From NCBI GenBank assembly GCA_900660155.1, contig CABFPE010000075.1, positions 499,665 through 544,953 on the forward strand: DNA of 45,289 nucleotides, in the 5' to 3' direction. The translations under genes and the position numbers were made by a program. This DNA comes from Hofstenia miamia (Eukaryota > Xenacoelomorpha > Acoela > Hofsteniidae). Below are positions 33,218-44,812 of the stretch, piece by piece. How positions within the stretch are numbered: the first letter of the stretch is position 1; each line of letters starts with the position of its first letter. Below the pieces are notes generated by a model. That model was given only the letters and a program-made list of their open reading frames with translations, was not told the origin of the DNA and did no database searches.

Positions 33218-35422
33218 AAAACATCATCAGAATACAAATATTAAAAAACTTAATATATTTACATTAGACTGCACTTTATATAATAAATTTAATATTGCAT
33301 TCTGTAAAATAAGTTCAATGGCATCATATTTAATTATTAGTGCTTCTCCTATTTTATGATGTTGTGATCATAGTCGGATGTAAAATTTTTTTTGCCTTGG
33401 TTGATGTATTTGCATAAAAATTTCGGATTTTAGGTGCCCATTCATATGTTCCATAATTCTTGTACCCAATTGTCGCTTTGCTTCGCCGACCTATGTTTTA
33501 TCACTATCATCACATTTATATGTGAACCTAAATTTTTAGGATTTGAACTTTTTTTTTTAAACATATCTATCGTTTTGTATGGTGTAAATATTGGAATGAT
33601 CTTTGTCTTTTATAATTTGCTATTCATTGTTGTAATTTTTTTTAAAATTGTTTACTTGGTTTTCTATATAGTGAAGCTTGAAATAAACATTAGTCTTGGT
33701 TTCATTAATGCTTTTTTTGTAAATTTGCATAGTGGAGTCACCTGAAAATAATGCAATAGAATATTCTTAATGAATTAATTTATACATAAAAATGTGATGA
33801 TTGTGAGAAATTTTACATGCAAAAGAACACATTATTCTAGTAATTACAAGTATAATAATTATATTTTAATCCCCTTTATAGCAAGGGCATTACTAAAGGG
33901 AATAAAACTTGCTCTTTGAAAATTTTACCCACCCTGGAATGCTCTATAGCCACTTGATGATTCTTCAAAAATTTCATGATAACACAACTATTGATTTTTA
34001 TCAATATGCATGTATTTACCAAAACACACTAGTGCATAATAAAAATTACTAATAACCCTAATAACTAAGGTTATTGCATCAGAACTTTTTCCAGGTTTTA
34101 GCAAATGTTAATGGAGAAATTTCCACCAAGATATTTGAATTAACCTAATTATATATAGTTTTTTAGAAAGAGATAAATCCCTCTGGAAAATACTTGAAGT
34201 AACAAAATGAAATTTTTTGATCTTTCATTCATATGAATGCTGGGGGTAAAAAAAATAAGTGCATTTTTAGGGAAATATTTAAAAGAATGGGGCATAGTTT
34301 CCAATTTTGAAAAAAAATAACATGTTCACTCATTATGGATTGTGCATTAACACAGGGATGTTGGACTTGTGACATGTTTCAAATTCTGTTATTTTAGCTT
34401 CAAGCACTAGAAAACTTTCTTATCGATAGAATAATAACTTACGTATGCCCATCCCATTGAATTAAATAAAAATGTGCAAAATTATATTTTGCAATAAAAT
34501 ATATGTAAATTTTGAATATATCCAGAACCGGAGATATTTTCAATACAAATACAATTTATGCTATTCATTTCATATCTACGCCCTGAATTTCAATTCTGAA
34601 GCAGTTATTAAACATAAGTGTTTATTAATTTATGATACCTACTGCTAAGATAATTTGTCATTTCACATCAAAACAACTGAAACAGGAATGTATCTGGCTT
34701 TTAAAAAGTGCAAAAAATAAGTGTAATTGTTACACTTAATAAGTACTAAAATATACTTATTTCACGTATTATGGTGCATATATCTTTGAGAAAACCTGAT
34801 TCTTTAACATCCCCGTGAGATAAACTTTATAAAAAAAGTTGACTTAATCTGTTTTATTTTTTTGAAATTAAACATTGGCATTTATGATGTTTTAAATTTT
34901 AAAAAATTTCTTTTGGTGGACAATAAGTTGAGGTTTTAATAATAATAGTAAATGTTTAATTCACTATAATTAAGTACATCCTTACATTACAATACACTAA
35001 TTTACTGGTAATTTTTTTATCAAAATTTGCACAATAGAACACATCAGTCAATAATCGCTTAGCTCTGGAAGCTCAAACCGGAAGATTTTTGCAGTTATCG
35101 ATTGCGACAACTACACTTAAAGGTTGTTTTTATTCCAGCAAAAATCTCACGGCTTTTCACTACAATTATTCTAGAATCACTAAACTAAATAGATATTTCT
35201 TAGCAATGACTCCATATTGCCTACATAATGTGCACAGAAACTTGAAAATAGCAGTTTTGATAATACAGTAGTAACGATAAGATCCTTCTAAGAGGGGGTT
35301 TTGACATAAACTTGTTGTATTGTGTAAATACACTGTAAATGTGTTTAAGTATATACATCTTTATGCGTAAGTATATTATTCTAGTTAAATCATTTTTTAA
35401 ATGGATGACTGAGTTTTATTGG
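33218..35422. other. Non-coding, nothing recognised
   Basis: AT-rich sequence. A 103-codon frame at 33434-33745 is Phe/Ile-rich with low-complexity hydrophobic composition and no family match, so I do not call it a gene. The left target duplication of the next element is TTTATTGG at 35415-35422. Confidence 0.5.
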
Positions 35423-35765
35423 TACTGTTCTGCGACCAAGGCAATTTTCTTGATCGTAGCCGGCCATGTAAAATAAATTTTGACGTTAGCCGGCCGTTTG
35501 GCCGTAAGTCTTTGGCCATAGACGGTGGTTTACCGCAATGCTTTAGCCGTAGCCGGCTACTAAGCTACTTAGTGAAATACTGCAATTTTCAATGGTCAAA
35601 GCGATTATGTTTCAAAAACAAAAATAAAAATCATGGAAGTAATTTATTGATTATAATTTTCAGAAATGAATCTTAGTCAGAATTTTGGCCGTAGTCGGCC
35701 GTTGGCAGCGGCTACTGCCTGTTGACGGCTAAGCCGTGGCCGCGGCCATTGACCGCAAAACACTA
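35423..35765. mobile_element. hAT-type MITE, copy 1 (343 bp)
   Basis: The left end TACTGTTCTGCGACCAAGGC pairs with the reverse complement of the right end, TAGTGTTTTGCGGTCAATGG. The flanks are TTTATTGG (35415-35422) and CTTATTGG (35766-35773), an 8-bp hAT-style duplication with one change. Subterminal GTAGCCGGCC and GGCCGTAGTCGGCC words recur inside, as in hAT elements. It shares its interior (for example AATCATGGAAGTAATTTATT) with 40977-41303. It ends 192 bp before the GPCR exon. Confidence 0.82.
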
Positions 35766-35957
35766 CTTATTGGACCAGTTTGACACCACAGCGTTATTTT
35801 TTTCACTGGGATTAGAAACCGCTAAGATGAAATATTACGAAAAATTTTCCTTTTCAAATTTTAAAAAATTAGAAAACAAATTTGCTTAAACTGTTAAATT
35901 AGAGTTATTTGATTAATCTTTCTTCCAAATGGTCTTTGTTAGAGAGCTTTTGTTTAG

Positions 35958-37714
35958 ATTGCGAAGATCATCAATTTACATGTATGTCACCTCGTCAATG
36001 CATACCACTCAGTTCAATATGCGATGGTGTCCAAGATTGCATATCGGGACAAGATGAGAAAATCAGTACATGTGTAAATTGCACTGGTTTTATATGCATA
36101 GACTCATCAATTTGCATAGACAAGAGCAGAAAATGTGACGGTAACATTGATTGCACACCAAGAAATAAGGTTCCTGATGATAGGTCAGATGAAACCTCTT
36201 GTGAATGCCAAGAATTCACTTGTTATTTTAACAAACAATGCTTTTCCTTTGAGGAATATTGTAATGGAGAACTTGACTGCTTTACTATTGCTGATGAAGA
36301 TACATCCGATGAGTCAAATTGCCTTCAACCTGATTTATATCCAAAGTTCTGTCGCAAACTTTATTATGATGATCCTAAGATTCAGTACGTTGTGAATAAC
36401 ATTTACATGGGTTTGTTTAGAAAGAAAACAGAAATCATAGAATACATAGATGTTGATGTCGAAGTATTTAGCCTTTCTAAATCCATTCCAGAAATCTTGA
36501 GAAGTTTTGTCCGTAGTAATCCTTCCAATGTTTGCCAAAATCCGAAATGGGAAGCTTTATACGAAGGCAGCGAACACATTTTTCTTCACTTAACGAAAAC
36601 TACATTGAAAGCAATCAATTGTACTGTATTTTTTACAAACCTCTTTGGTGTACTTTTTGGAATCTTTGGTAACACATTCATTCTCGTGTTTTGCATTCAA
36701 CAAATACTGCAAAACAACTACAACTATGTTTTAATTGGAAACTTGGCATTGGTTGACCTCATTATTTGCGTTACTCGAATGAGTTTCCGACTAGTGGAGT
36801 CCTACTGGGGAAAGTATATTTATGGAAGAGCAAGATTTTCAAATTACTACGATCTTACACCTGAATTTATTACAATATGTTATTACGTAGTACCTCTTCG
36901 AACGATAAATCTAGTGGTGTCTCAATGGAATCTCGTTGGATTAGCTATCGAACGATTGATTATGATAAAGTATCCTTTAGGATCAAATTTAATTCTTACA
37001 TTTAAAGTTCGATTGCTGTTTACTTTTACTTTAACATCAATTGCAGTTGCCATAGCATTCTGGTTTACCTATCATACATCTTGGGAATTCGTATCCACTG
37101 AACATCCCTATGCAATTCATGATTTTAATCTTCACTGTACTTATGGTTTCCTTAAAGCATACTCTATAGATAAATTCCAAGTCCATTCTTCTTGGTTCCA
37201 AAGCATTATTTTTGATAATCAAAACAATCTTATTAATCGAGTTCTGGAAATCAGTTTGTTCATTGGGATTCCAATAATCATACAAGTTACAATTTATATC
37301 TTGGTGATTTATTCTGGGTTAAAAACATTAAATCAGACACGTGTAACAAAGGCTTGTATTCGATTCTCTTTAATATGTCTAATGAGTAATATTGTCTATC
37401 TCATTTTTTCTTTTCCTCTAACTTACCATAAAATTCGTCTCATTCATGCCTATTGGATAAGAGACATGTTTATGTCGTCTGAAAACAATCATGAAATCCT
37501 ACCATGGAGTACAGAAGACACGAAATATAATGAATTTGACATTTACAGTTTGTCACAGTTCGACAAATTCATATTTCGTACTTCTGAGGATTTTTACATG
37601 CTAGTGAGTGCAATTAATCCATGGATTTACATTTTTTTATGTAAAAAAATCCGTACTAGGATTCTACGTTGGAAATTCTTTTTCAACTGCCATTTATCAT
37701 CTGCAAAAAAATAA
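35958..37714 (+). CDS. LDLa-GPCR exon: three LDLa modules and a rhodopsin-family 7TM receptor
   Basis: The frame is open from 35909 but has no ATG or signal peptide before the first module, so it is an internal or last exon. A polypyrimidine acceptor TTTTGTTTAG ends at 35957 (phase 1). Three LDLa modules follow: CEDHQFTC..., CTGFIC... and CQEFTC..., the last ending DTSDESNC. Next come a ~95-residue linker and seven hydrophobic helices: ~36620-36700 (GN in TM1), 36725-36780 (LALVD, Asp in TM2), 36900-36965 (ending ERL in place of DRY), 37013-37072, 37244-37315, 37358-37423 and 37592-37642 (NPWIY, the NPxxY motif). Loops after TM4 and TM6 are unusually long, and a Cys before TM3 and one in the second extracellular loop could form the standard disulfide. 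The tail is short and basic. The architecture resembles molluscan GRL101 and relaxin-type receptors but without visible leucine-rich repeats. The ligand is unknown. TAA at 37712 overlaps AATAAA. Confidence 0.9.
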
Positions 37715-40700
37715 ATATATTTGATGCGTCAAACAGCGCCTAAACACTCCTTTTACTATTTGTAATATTTTCATAATTGTATAATTATATCGCTTAAGAT
37801 TCTTTCTTTTAACATTATAATAACTAAACCTCCATTTTATATATTTATAAAAATTGCCTTTTGTGAATAAATATTTAAAGCAAAGTTAAAAGGGAAACGT
37901 AAATAGATTTCATTTTTTCAACACAAATTGTGACATCTTTCAGTATAAACTATCTTGGAAATGCTAACAGGCGAGTACTTCACAGAGTTCGAAACCCAAA
38001 CTCAATCGAGAAAAAGTTGTAAGAGTGTTCATATCAATAAGCCTAATATAATCATTAGATGTAGGGGCGAATCTTGATCTATTGAATAGAACTTGCAATT
38101 ACACCAAGAAAAAGTACATTAAACCGTTAAAAATTGACCCGACCTGTGGTCGTTTCCATCTCTGACTCTGACACAATCACTATCTAGTCTTAGCACGAAA
38201 TTAACCGATAACTCTCATGAAACAACAAAGTAAAAATTTTTATCTCATTTTTACATATTGGTACCTACAAAATCTAAAACTTTTTAAAGTTTTTTAATAA
38301 AGCTCATTAAAAAGCATTATTATATATTTCCTCCTTATTTTTATAATAGAAGAAAAGCTATTTTTAATTTAGTTTTTAATCAATTATAACTCTTACGTAC
38401 GTCCAGTTATCGCTTTCAAGAAAAGTGCCGTTAAAGTTGAAATTTTAGTTAGAGTTAAATGTCCTTTTTTTATTTGCTCAATCTTAAGTGTAGATTAAGA
38501 CCATCAAAAAGAGTACAAATTATTAATAGATGTTTTCCTAAATATATTAAAAATATTCACTTAATTGTTAATTGTTATCTTTTGATTAAATATGTTTTCG
38601 AATAATAATTATTCCATGTGTTTTTAATTTTTCAAAATTCTGTTTGGACATTTTAATTATTTGTTTCTAAATTGTCATCTCAACTAATAGACAAGTAAAA
38701 CAACTACTATATTTCTATTATTTGAATTTATGATGTAATTCGAACAGCAAAATTATGAATCTCTCAATTGCAATAAGATTGAGTATTTAATTACGGTTCT
38801 GCGAGACAATATAGTCCAATGTGATTTTTGGGACTAGGTATATCAGTGAGATTGAATCAAGTATGGGAAATTTTCAAGGAATGAGGACAATATGATTTTG
38901 ACTAATGATATGGCCCTCCGGGGTCAATGAAAGAAATAATATTTGTAATAGCGCAATACTATATGACGTATTTTTTAAATAATTCTTTACTTTTCGACCT
39001 GATAAATTAGCAATTATGCTAAAGACAATGATTTTATTCAAAGGCTGATAATTTAAAATAGCTTTGTGTCTCAAAGTTAATTACATCTGAAGTTGATTAT
39101 TTCAAATACATACTTATCGGCTTCAGCAACCAGAGCTCCAGTTTAATGGCATTAGTTACAGGCGGCAGAAAACAATAAAATAATGTTTCTTGAATCAGAG
39201 GTCCTCAGAACAGACTATAACTGAGAACAATGAATTTAAAATAACAACAGAAAACTATGCAAATAAGAAACAAAAAATAATACCATCTTTTTCTTCAGCA
39301 TGTCTTCAATTATTTTCAGTAATACCGACCTTCTTCCGATTTCCATGACTTTCTCCATTACTTACAAACTTTCAGTGTGATAGTATTCAGGTTCATCTGC
39401 TTGTGAAACAAGTCACATCCAGACTACGACCCGGCCAACTCGAGAACAATAAATAGCTTTTTATAGTACAATAAAGAGATGATAAAATTTCAATTCAATA
39501 TCGCTTCAATATTTTTTCGTTGACGTCAAATCCTTTCTTAATCAGATGGCTGGAAGTTTGAAAAATATTTTCTTATATTGTTTTTGTATCCAGATGAGAA
39601 GAACTTTAATCCGCTTCCAAGAAATCGAATATAATTAACTATGAAAGCAAAAATTTTTTGCTTAGATACGTAAAATGATCAAATCAAGTTTCTATTCAAA
39701 CTAACTAAATTTTGCAAATTTAAACATTTTTAGTATATTTCATTGTTCAACTTACTGACAATTGACACATCTAAGGTAAATGTGATGATCTTGTTTATAT
39801 TAATTTATTATAAGCACTGTTGTAACATCAGATTTATACACATGGGTCTTTCCCACCCAAAACATATTAATATTAGTGAGTAATTATTAATCACATAAAA
39901 TTTGTAATTTGGGTCAAATTTAATTAATATATTTCGACAATCATTACATCATTGACAAGAAATTTATCTTCAGTGAAGCGAAAGTACAGATATTTCTGCA
40001 GTTGGATTATTCCCAACCAGAACAACATTGGAAGGTTTTTATGTCAATATATTTCAAGGCTCTTATGGCAGAAATTGTAGCTAACTACAATGATAATATT
40101 TGATTTTGAGAACACATGGTTGTTACTCATTCTATGATTATTGCGAATTGGGTAATTTTTTAAAACTTTTATCTATAAACTTAAAAGCTTATGGTAAATT
40201 TTCGAAAAACAAACGAGGTGGGATGATCTGGCAATTACTGGAGGGGAACTATATCATTTAGCGGTGTTTGCATGAAGTAGTCCTCAAGCAGTCTTGAAAG
40301 ATTTGTGCTATAAATTATGATTCTGCGGAACTCTCACTTCCTCTTAGTCCAATTGCGTCACTTCCTATCCCAGTCACATGAAATTTGCTGGTCTCGTGCT
40401 GTCGCACTGCATGATGTCTATATTGAACATAATTGTGAAACTTATTATCAATGTTTTGAAATCAAATAAACCGGTTTCTCTATTTATGGTCCCAGTTCCA
40501 TTTTAGTCTCAGTTGTATTGATCAGTTTACTCACAGTCTATGGCACTTAAGACCATTAAATCCCATGATAATGAATGGCAACACAGAAACCTACTGTGAA
40601 TGTAACCAAATAGTTTTCAATAAAAACATTTTTTTAGATTAGTATCTTGATACTGGAGTATCCTACCAATTTTCTTTCTTCTGCGGTAGTGGCACTACCT

Positions 40701-40976
40701 TAAATCATGATACTGTCTCAAAGTTTACCCACCAAAACCTTTTGGATATTATTTGAAGTTTATTCACGGATTTCTAGCAGGACTCGTTCACAGACATACA
40801 ATATTTTTCAATTATGTGGTTTCGCATTGCCAGTTATCTGATATTAAAAAGAATTTTGCTCATTGTGTCTCAAATTCTTGCGGCCACAATATTTTTTTGC
40901 ATTAAATTGCTTTTTAAGATAAATTGACTCTATGGATTTCTAAAAAATTAAAAATCATTTTTTTTCTGACTACAAC
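37715..40976. other. Non-coding, nothing recognised
   Basis: 3.2 kb of AT-rich sequence 3' of the receptor. A 66-codon minus frame at 38874-39074 lacks family resemblance. A 40-codon minus-strand stretch near 39240-39365 (MEKVMEIGRRSVLLKIIEDM) is protein-like but too short to call. The left target site of the next MITE is ACTACAAC at 40969-40976. Confidence 0.5.
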
Positions 40977-41303
40977 TAGTGACCTACAGCCGGCCGTTGG
41001 TCGTAATGCTTTAGACGTAGCTAACCGTTAGCTGTTTTTTTTCTGTAATCGGAGCTTTTTACTAATACTAAGTGAAGTATTGAAATTTTAAATGGAACGA
41101 TTAAAATATGCTCATAGTTCGGACAATTAAAAAAATCGTCAAAGCCACTAAGTTTTAAAAACAAAAATACAAATAAAAATCATGGAAATAAATTGTTTAT
41201 CATAATGTTCAGAAATGAATCTTAACCAGGACTTTGACCGTAAAACAAAATTTTTGCCAGATGGCCGGGATCAGCCGGCTAACGGTTAGGCCGTAGAACA
41301 CAA
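40977..41303. mobile_element. hAT-type MITE, copy 2 (327 bp)
   Basis: The left end TAGTGACCTACAGCCGGCCG and the reverse complement of the right end, TTGTGTTCTACGGCCTAACC, are imperfect inverted repeats. Flanks ACTACAAC (40969-40976) and ACTATAAC (41304-41311) differ at one base. The interior words AAAAATCATGGAA, ATTTTAAATGG and AGAAATGAATCTTA are shared with copy 1 in the same orientation. It is more diverged than copy 1. Confidence 0.72.
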
Positions 41304-41368
41304 ACTATAACTTGAAAGAAAATACAATTATATTGAATAACAAAAAAACCCAAATAAATTGAAATGAA

Positions 41369-42136
41369 TTATGAAAAATCATCCAACTCATTCTGAATGT
41401 CTTCATTAATTTGTACATACGTTTTATTCATTGCCTTAAATGTCTCCATGCATAAAGCAGAAACATCTTTCTCTGTTTTGTCCTTAGTTTCAACAATAGG
41501 TAATATTTCCACAACAAACGTATTTCCAATCATTGAAAAACTTTTATAGTCTATTACATATTTATAACTTGAAGCTACCATAGGCACCAAAGGAAATTGC
41601 GATTGAACTGCCATGTGAAACGGACCTTTTTTAAATTGCTTTAATTGAGTATCGATTGTACGAGTCCCCTCAGGAAACACAAAGAGACTGATATTTTTGG
41701 ATTTCATTTCATCTACGGCTTTACTAAGGGACTTAACAGCTGTTTCTTTATTTTTACGATTAATCATTCGGTGACCACATAAGTACAATCCTAATCCAAA
41801 TAATGGCGCAATGCACATTAAGCTTCGTTTCGTAATCAGAATGCACCTATCAGGGATCAGGTTAGCAAGTATGATAATGTCTAACATTGATTGATGGTTT
41901 AACAAAAATACAGCATTCTTTTCTGGAAGAATTTCTTTGTTCCGGATATCGAAATGTATTCCAACTGCTCTCCCTATCCATCTTGCAAATGCCAATGCCA
42001 TCGAATTGTTTCGAATACTTCTTCCCCGAAAAGTTAGTAAAGCAACTACGATACAACATATTGGAATAACAAAAAATCCAAAGAAAACTAAAACTGTATA
42101 GGTATAAAAAAGACGGCACTTCCCATAGCAACTCAT
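41369..42136 (-). CDS. 1-acyl-sn-glycerol-3-phosphate acyltransferase (AGPAT/PlsC family)
   Basis: 255 residues, single exon, ATG at 42134-42136. It should transfer an acyl group from acyl-CoA to lysophosphatidic acid to give phosphatidic acid, on the ER membrane, in phospholipid and triglyceride synthesis. A hydrophobic anchor occupies residues ~11-36. The acyltransferase motifs appear in order: NHQSMLD at 80-86 (NHxxxxD, catalytic His81 and Asp86), GHRMINR at 121-127 (motif II), FPEGTR at 154-159 (motif III, phosphate binding) and VPMV at 184-187 (motif IV). The length is close to animal AGPAT1/2 (~280). All catalytic residues are kept and there are no frame breaks. The lack of introns is unusual for an animal AGPAT and could reflect a retrocopy or lineage intron loss. 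Substrate specificity cannot be read from sequence. Confidence 0.93.
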   Translation of the reverse strand: MSCYGKCRLFYTYTVLVFFGFFVIPICCIVVALLTFRGRSIRNNSMALAFARWIGRAVGIHFDIRNKEILPEKNAVFLLNHQSMLDIIILANLIPDRCILITKRSLMCIAPLFGLGLYLCGHRMINRKNKETAVKSLSKAVDEMKSKNISLFVFPEGTRTIDTQLKQFKKGPFHMAVQSQFPLVPMVASSYKYVIDYKSFSMIGNTFVVEILPIVETKDKTEKDVSALCMETFKAMNKTYVQINEDIQNELDDFS

Positions 42137-43367
42137 TACAACTTATATGCACAAGAAAGCTTTCAGTGTTTAGATATGTGGATTATCTTTATAGAGCAAT
42201 TTAATTATATTTACCGCAATGAAATTTGAGATTTGATATATTGTTTATCCAATAATATAACGTTGAATTCTACTACAAAAAATGGCAAATAGAAAGTATG
42301 AGATAATATTCACTACACCATAAATGTATTGATAAAAACATTAATTTAAATTTTATAAAAAAACTGCCTATATATTTTGCCTTGATTATTAAATTTTGCC
42401 TCATTATGCACACAGTTGACATAAAATTATGTGGGTCATAAAGGGGCCATACAAAGCCATCGCTCAAATATTTCTAAACTCTTGCAAAGTATTTAAAAAC
42501 AAAACAACAGATATTAATAGGATAGGAGTGGTAAATTCACAGCTTAGATTTCAAAGCATTCGATGCATTTATCTTTACATAAGGCGTAATAAGGTTTTTA
42601 AATGAAAAATATATGCTTTAAAAGGATATAACTAAAAATAAACAATAATAATATTTATTATTATTATATTTATTATTATAAACATTTCTGAAAAAAAAAT
42701 TTAAAAAATTTTATTATTCAAACAATCACTATTAGGAATGTCAAACAAATTAAGCGCATGGACAAATTTCATTTGACATTTGAAATTTACGCCCTTTAAG
42801 TAATTGTGCATATTTTTAATTTTGTAAATATACATGTAAAGTAGTTTGTAGCAGTTGTTTGTTTGTTTATTTTACTAAGCAATAAATTTGCTTGACTCTT
42901 ATTATTGTTATTATTAATATTATCATAATCATAATAACAATGATAGTAATAAAAAGTTTTACTTCGCGTACTTAACGAAGAAGTAAAAGCATCAGAAACT
43001 TTTGCAGGAATATTGGAATTAATTTGGAAGCTTCACAAATATTTACTTGCACTTGATAGAAATGTCTTCTTATATTAAACTTTTCGACAGTAAGGATTTC
43101 TAAAATATTGTCGCGATGTTCTGATGATGGATCTTTTCAACATATCTTTGAAATTGTTGTCGGAATGTTGTAATAAATAAATCAATACGTATTTTTACCA
43201 ATAAATGATATCAAGCCAGAGGTGCTATGGAAGCGGCTGAGTATACAAAACCATACGCTACAAGAGGGGCACTAAAAAAAGCCTGTCCATTTTCATTCAT
43301 TTTGAAGATTTTTGCTTCACTAATATAAATTTTAAACAAGCTTTGTAAGTGGTATGGCATTTATGTA
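42137..43367. other. Non-coding, AT-rich with ATT microsatellites
   Basis: Interrupted (ATT/ATA)n tracts lie at ~42643-42680 and ~42899-42950. No gene is recognised. The AGPAT promoter should lie near 42137-42300, but no motif can be singled out. Confidence 0.45.
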
Positions 43368-44812
43368 TTGATTCATGTCAAAACAGTTTGTGATGAAAAA
43401 ATGTTCACAAGTGTACATGAGAGACTAGGAGTAGAATTTGAGGAGTGTGTGGTGAGTGGGTGTCCAGAGTGGATGGTAGTGGGAAGAACATTCCTGATAC
43501 AGAAGGGCAAAGATCAGTTGTTGATAGACAGGCAGTGGTGGAGAATTGTAGAAGAAGGAAGACAAACTTGGCAAAGAGGGCAATGGAGTTTCACGAAAAT
43601 GGGTTGAGTTTATAGGAAGAGAGATGGGAAAGTGGCAGACTGAGATAGATGGGCATAGGCTGAGGTTTAGACGGGGTATATTCCAGGGAGACAGCTTAGC
43701 GCCACTACTGTTTGTAGTTAGCTTAATACCTATCAAAAAAAGTTAAAGAGTATAAGATGGAGAAGAATGGTAGAGCAGTGAGTCACCTGTGGTATATGGA
43801 CGACCTGAAGATGTACGCAAGTTCAAGGAAGATGTTGCAGAAGCAAGTGGAGACATTGGAGAAGGCAAGAAGAGATTCTGGGTTGGAATTTGGATTAGGA
43901 AAGTGTGCGAGCGACAGTGACAATGACCAGAGTCAAGTGCATACATGGAGATGGTTTGAGGACAAGCAGTGGTGATAAGATTGAGGAAGTCAAGGAGGGG
44001 TACAAGTATTTAGGAGTAATAGAGAAGGACAGAACACATCCCGAGGAAATGAAGATGAGGCTAAGGAAAGAATACAAGAGAGTAAGGAAGGTACTATAGA
44101 AGTCAGCATTAAATGGACAGAATAGCATAAAAGCAATTAATACATGGCCAATACCAATGTTGAGATATTCCGCAGGAATACTTAGGTGGAACAAAAATGA
44201 ACTAAGGGAATTAGACAGGGAGACAAGGAAAATACTAGCAGCAGAGCGAGCATTCAACTTAAATGGAGATGTAGATAGGCTGTACATGGCAAGGCATAAG
44301 GGAGGGAAAGGACTGCTAAGTGTGGAGGAAACTGTAGAAGCAGAACCACTAGGGCTAAATGAATACGTAGAAGCACTGATTATGGCAGCACAGGAGCAAG
44401 CAATAAGAACAAACTGGGTGAAGAAGCATATCGACAGAAGAGTAGACGTAACTGATAAGTGTAGGCTATGTAAGAAAGAGGCAGAGACTGTAGATCATCT
44501 GACAGCAGGGTGTGAGAAGTTGGCACAGAATGAGTATAAGCAGAGTTAGGAAATAGAAAGGCTGTGGAAGTTAAAGAAAGTTGAAGTAGTCCCGGTAGTA
44601 GTAGGACCACTAGGAGCAGTGAGTAAGAAGCATAAGAGATACTTGGAGGAGTACCAAAGTGGGGAGGAGCAGTAGCACAGAAGGCAGCATTGTTAGGAAC
44701 AGCAAGAGTCCTGAGGAAAACTCTCAGACTCCCTGGGAACTGGTGAGTTCCGTGAGCTGAGAGGGATACCAGCATGAAGCTGTGAGAAGCAAGGATAATA
44801 ATAATAATTATT
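43368..44812 (+). pseudogene. Internally deleted RLE-type (R2-superclade-like) LINE with ATAATA tail
   Basis: Blocks of a non-LTR polyprotein occur in order across several frames. CPEWMVVGRTFLIQK joins abruptly to GKDQLLIDR, FRRGIFQGDSLAPLLFVVSL lies at ~43660-43725, and WYMDDLKMYASSRK (catalytic YMDD) at ~43790-43830. GLEFGLGKCA, YKYLGVIEKDR and MLRYSAGILRWNKNELRELD follow. A CCHC-like CRLCKKEAETVDHLTAGC lies at ~44460-44515, then EIERLWKLKKVEVVPVVVG and LGAVSKKHKRYLEE to ~44652. The region between EYKQ and EIERLW, where the family has its C-terminal endonuclease segment, is missing, as is sequence between FLIQK and GKDQ. With several frameshifts as well, this is a dead, shortened copy. The ending AAGG(ATA)n at ~44790 is the usual kind of tail. 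Confidence 0.85.

Larger units (their letters stand above)
2364..35957 (+). other. Candidate 33.6-kb intron linking LDLa exons 1-2 to the GPCR exon
   Basis: The donor GTAAGT at 2364 and the acceptor TTTTGTTTAG ending at 35957 are both phase 1. Joining them gives CFPL-N-CEDHQFTC, a normal inter-module link. The interval would contain the zinc-finger gene, the ubiquitin-like gene, an intact mariner and many relics, plus an assembly gap that could hide further exons. Alternatively the two ends are separate paralogous genes, each missing exons. Confidence 0.45.

Noticed and set aside
33434..33745. 103-codon hydrophobic frame that might be a membrane protein
   Set aside because: Composition is Phe/Ile/Val-rich as expected from T-rich DNA. 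There is no family resemblance, conserved motif or gene context.
33867..33905. CCCCTTTA...TAAAGGG hairpin as a regulatory RNA
   Set aside because: Only a ~9-bp stem in AT-rich DNA, not distinguishable from chance.
35909..35957. GPCR start at 35909
   Set aside because: The codon is TTG and the following residues are not a signal peptide. A splice acceptor at 35957 explains the frame better.
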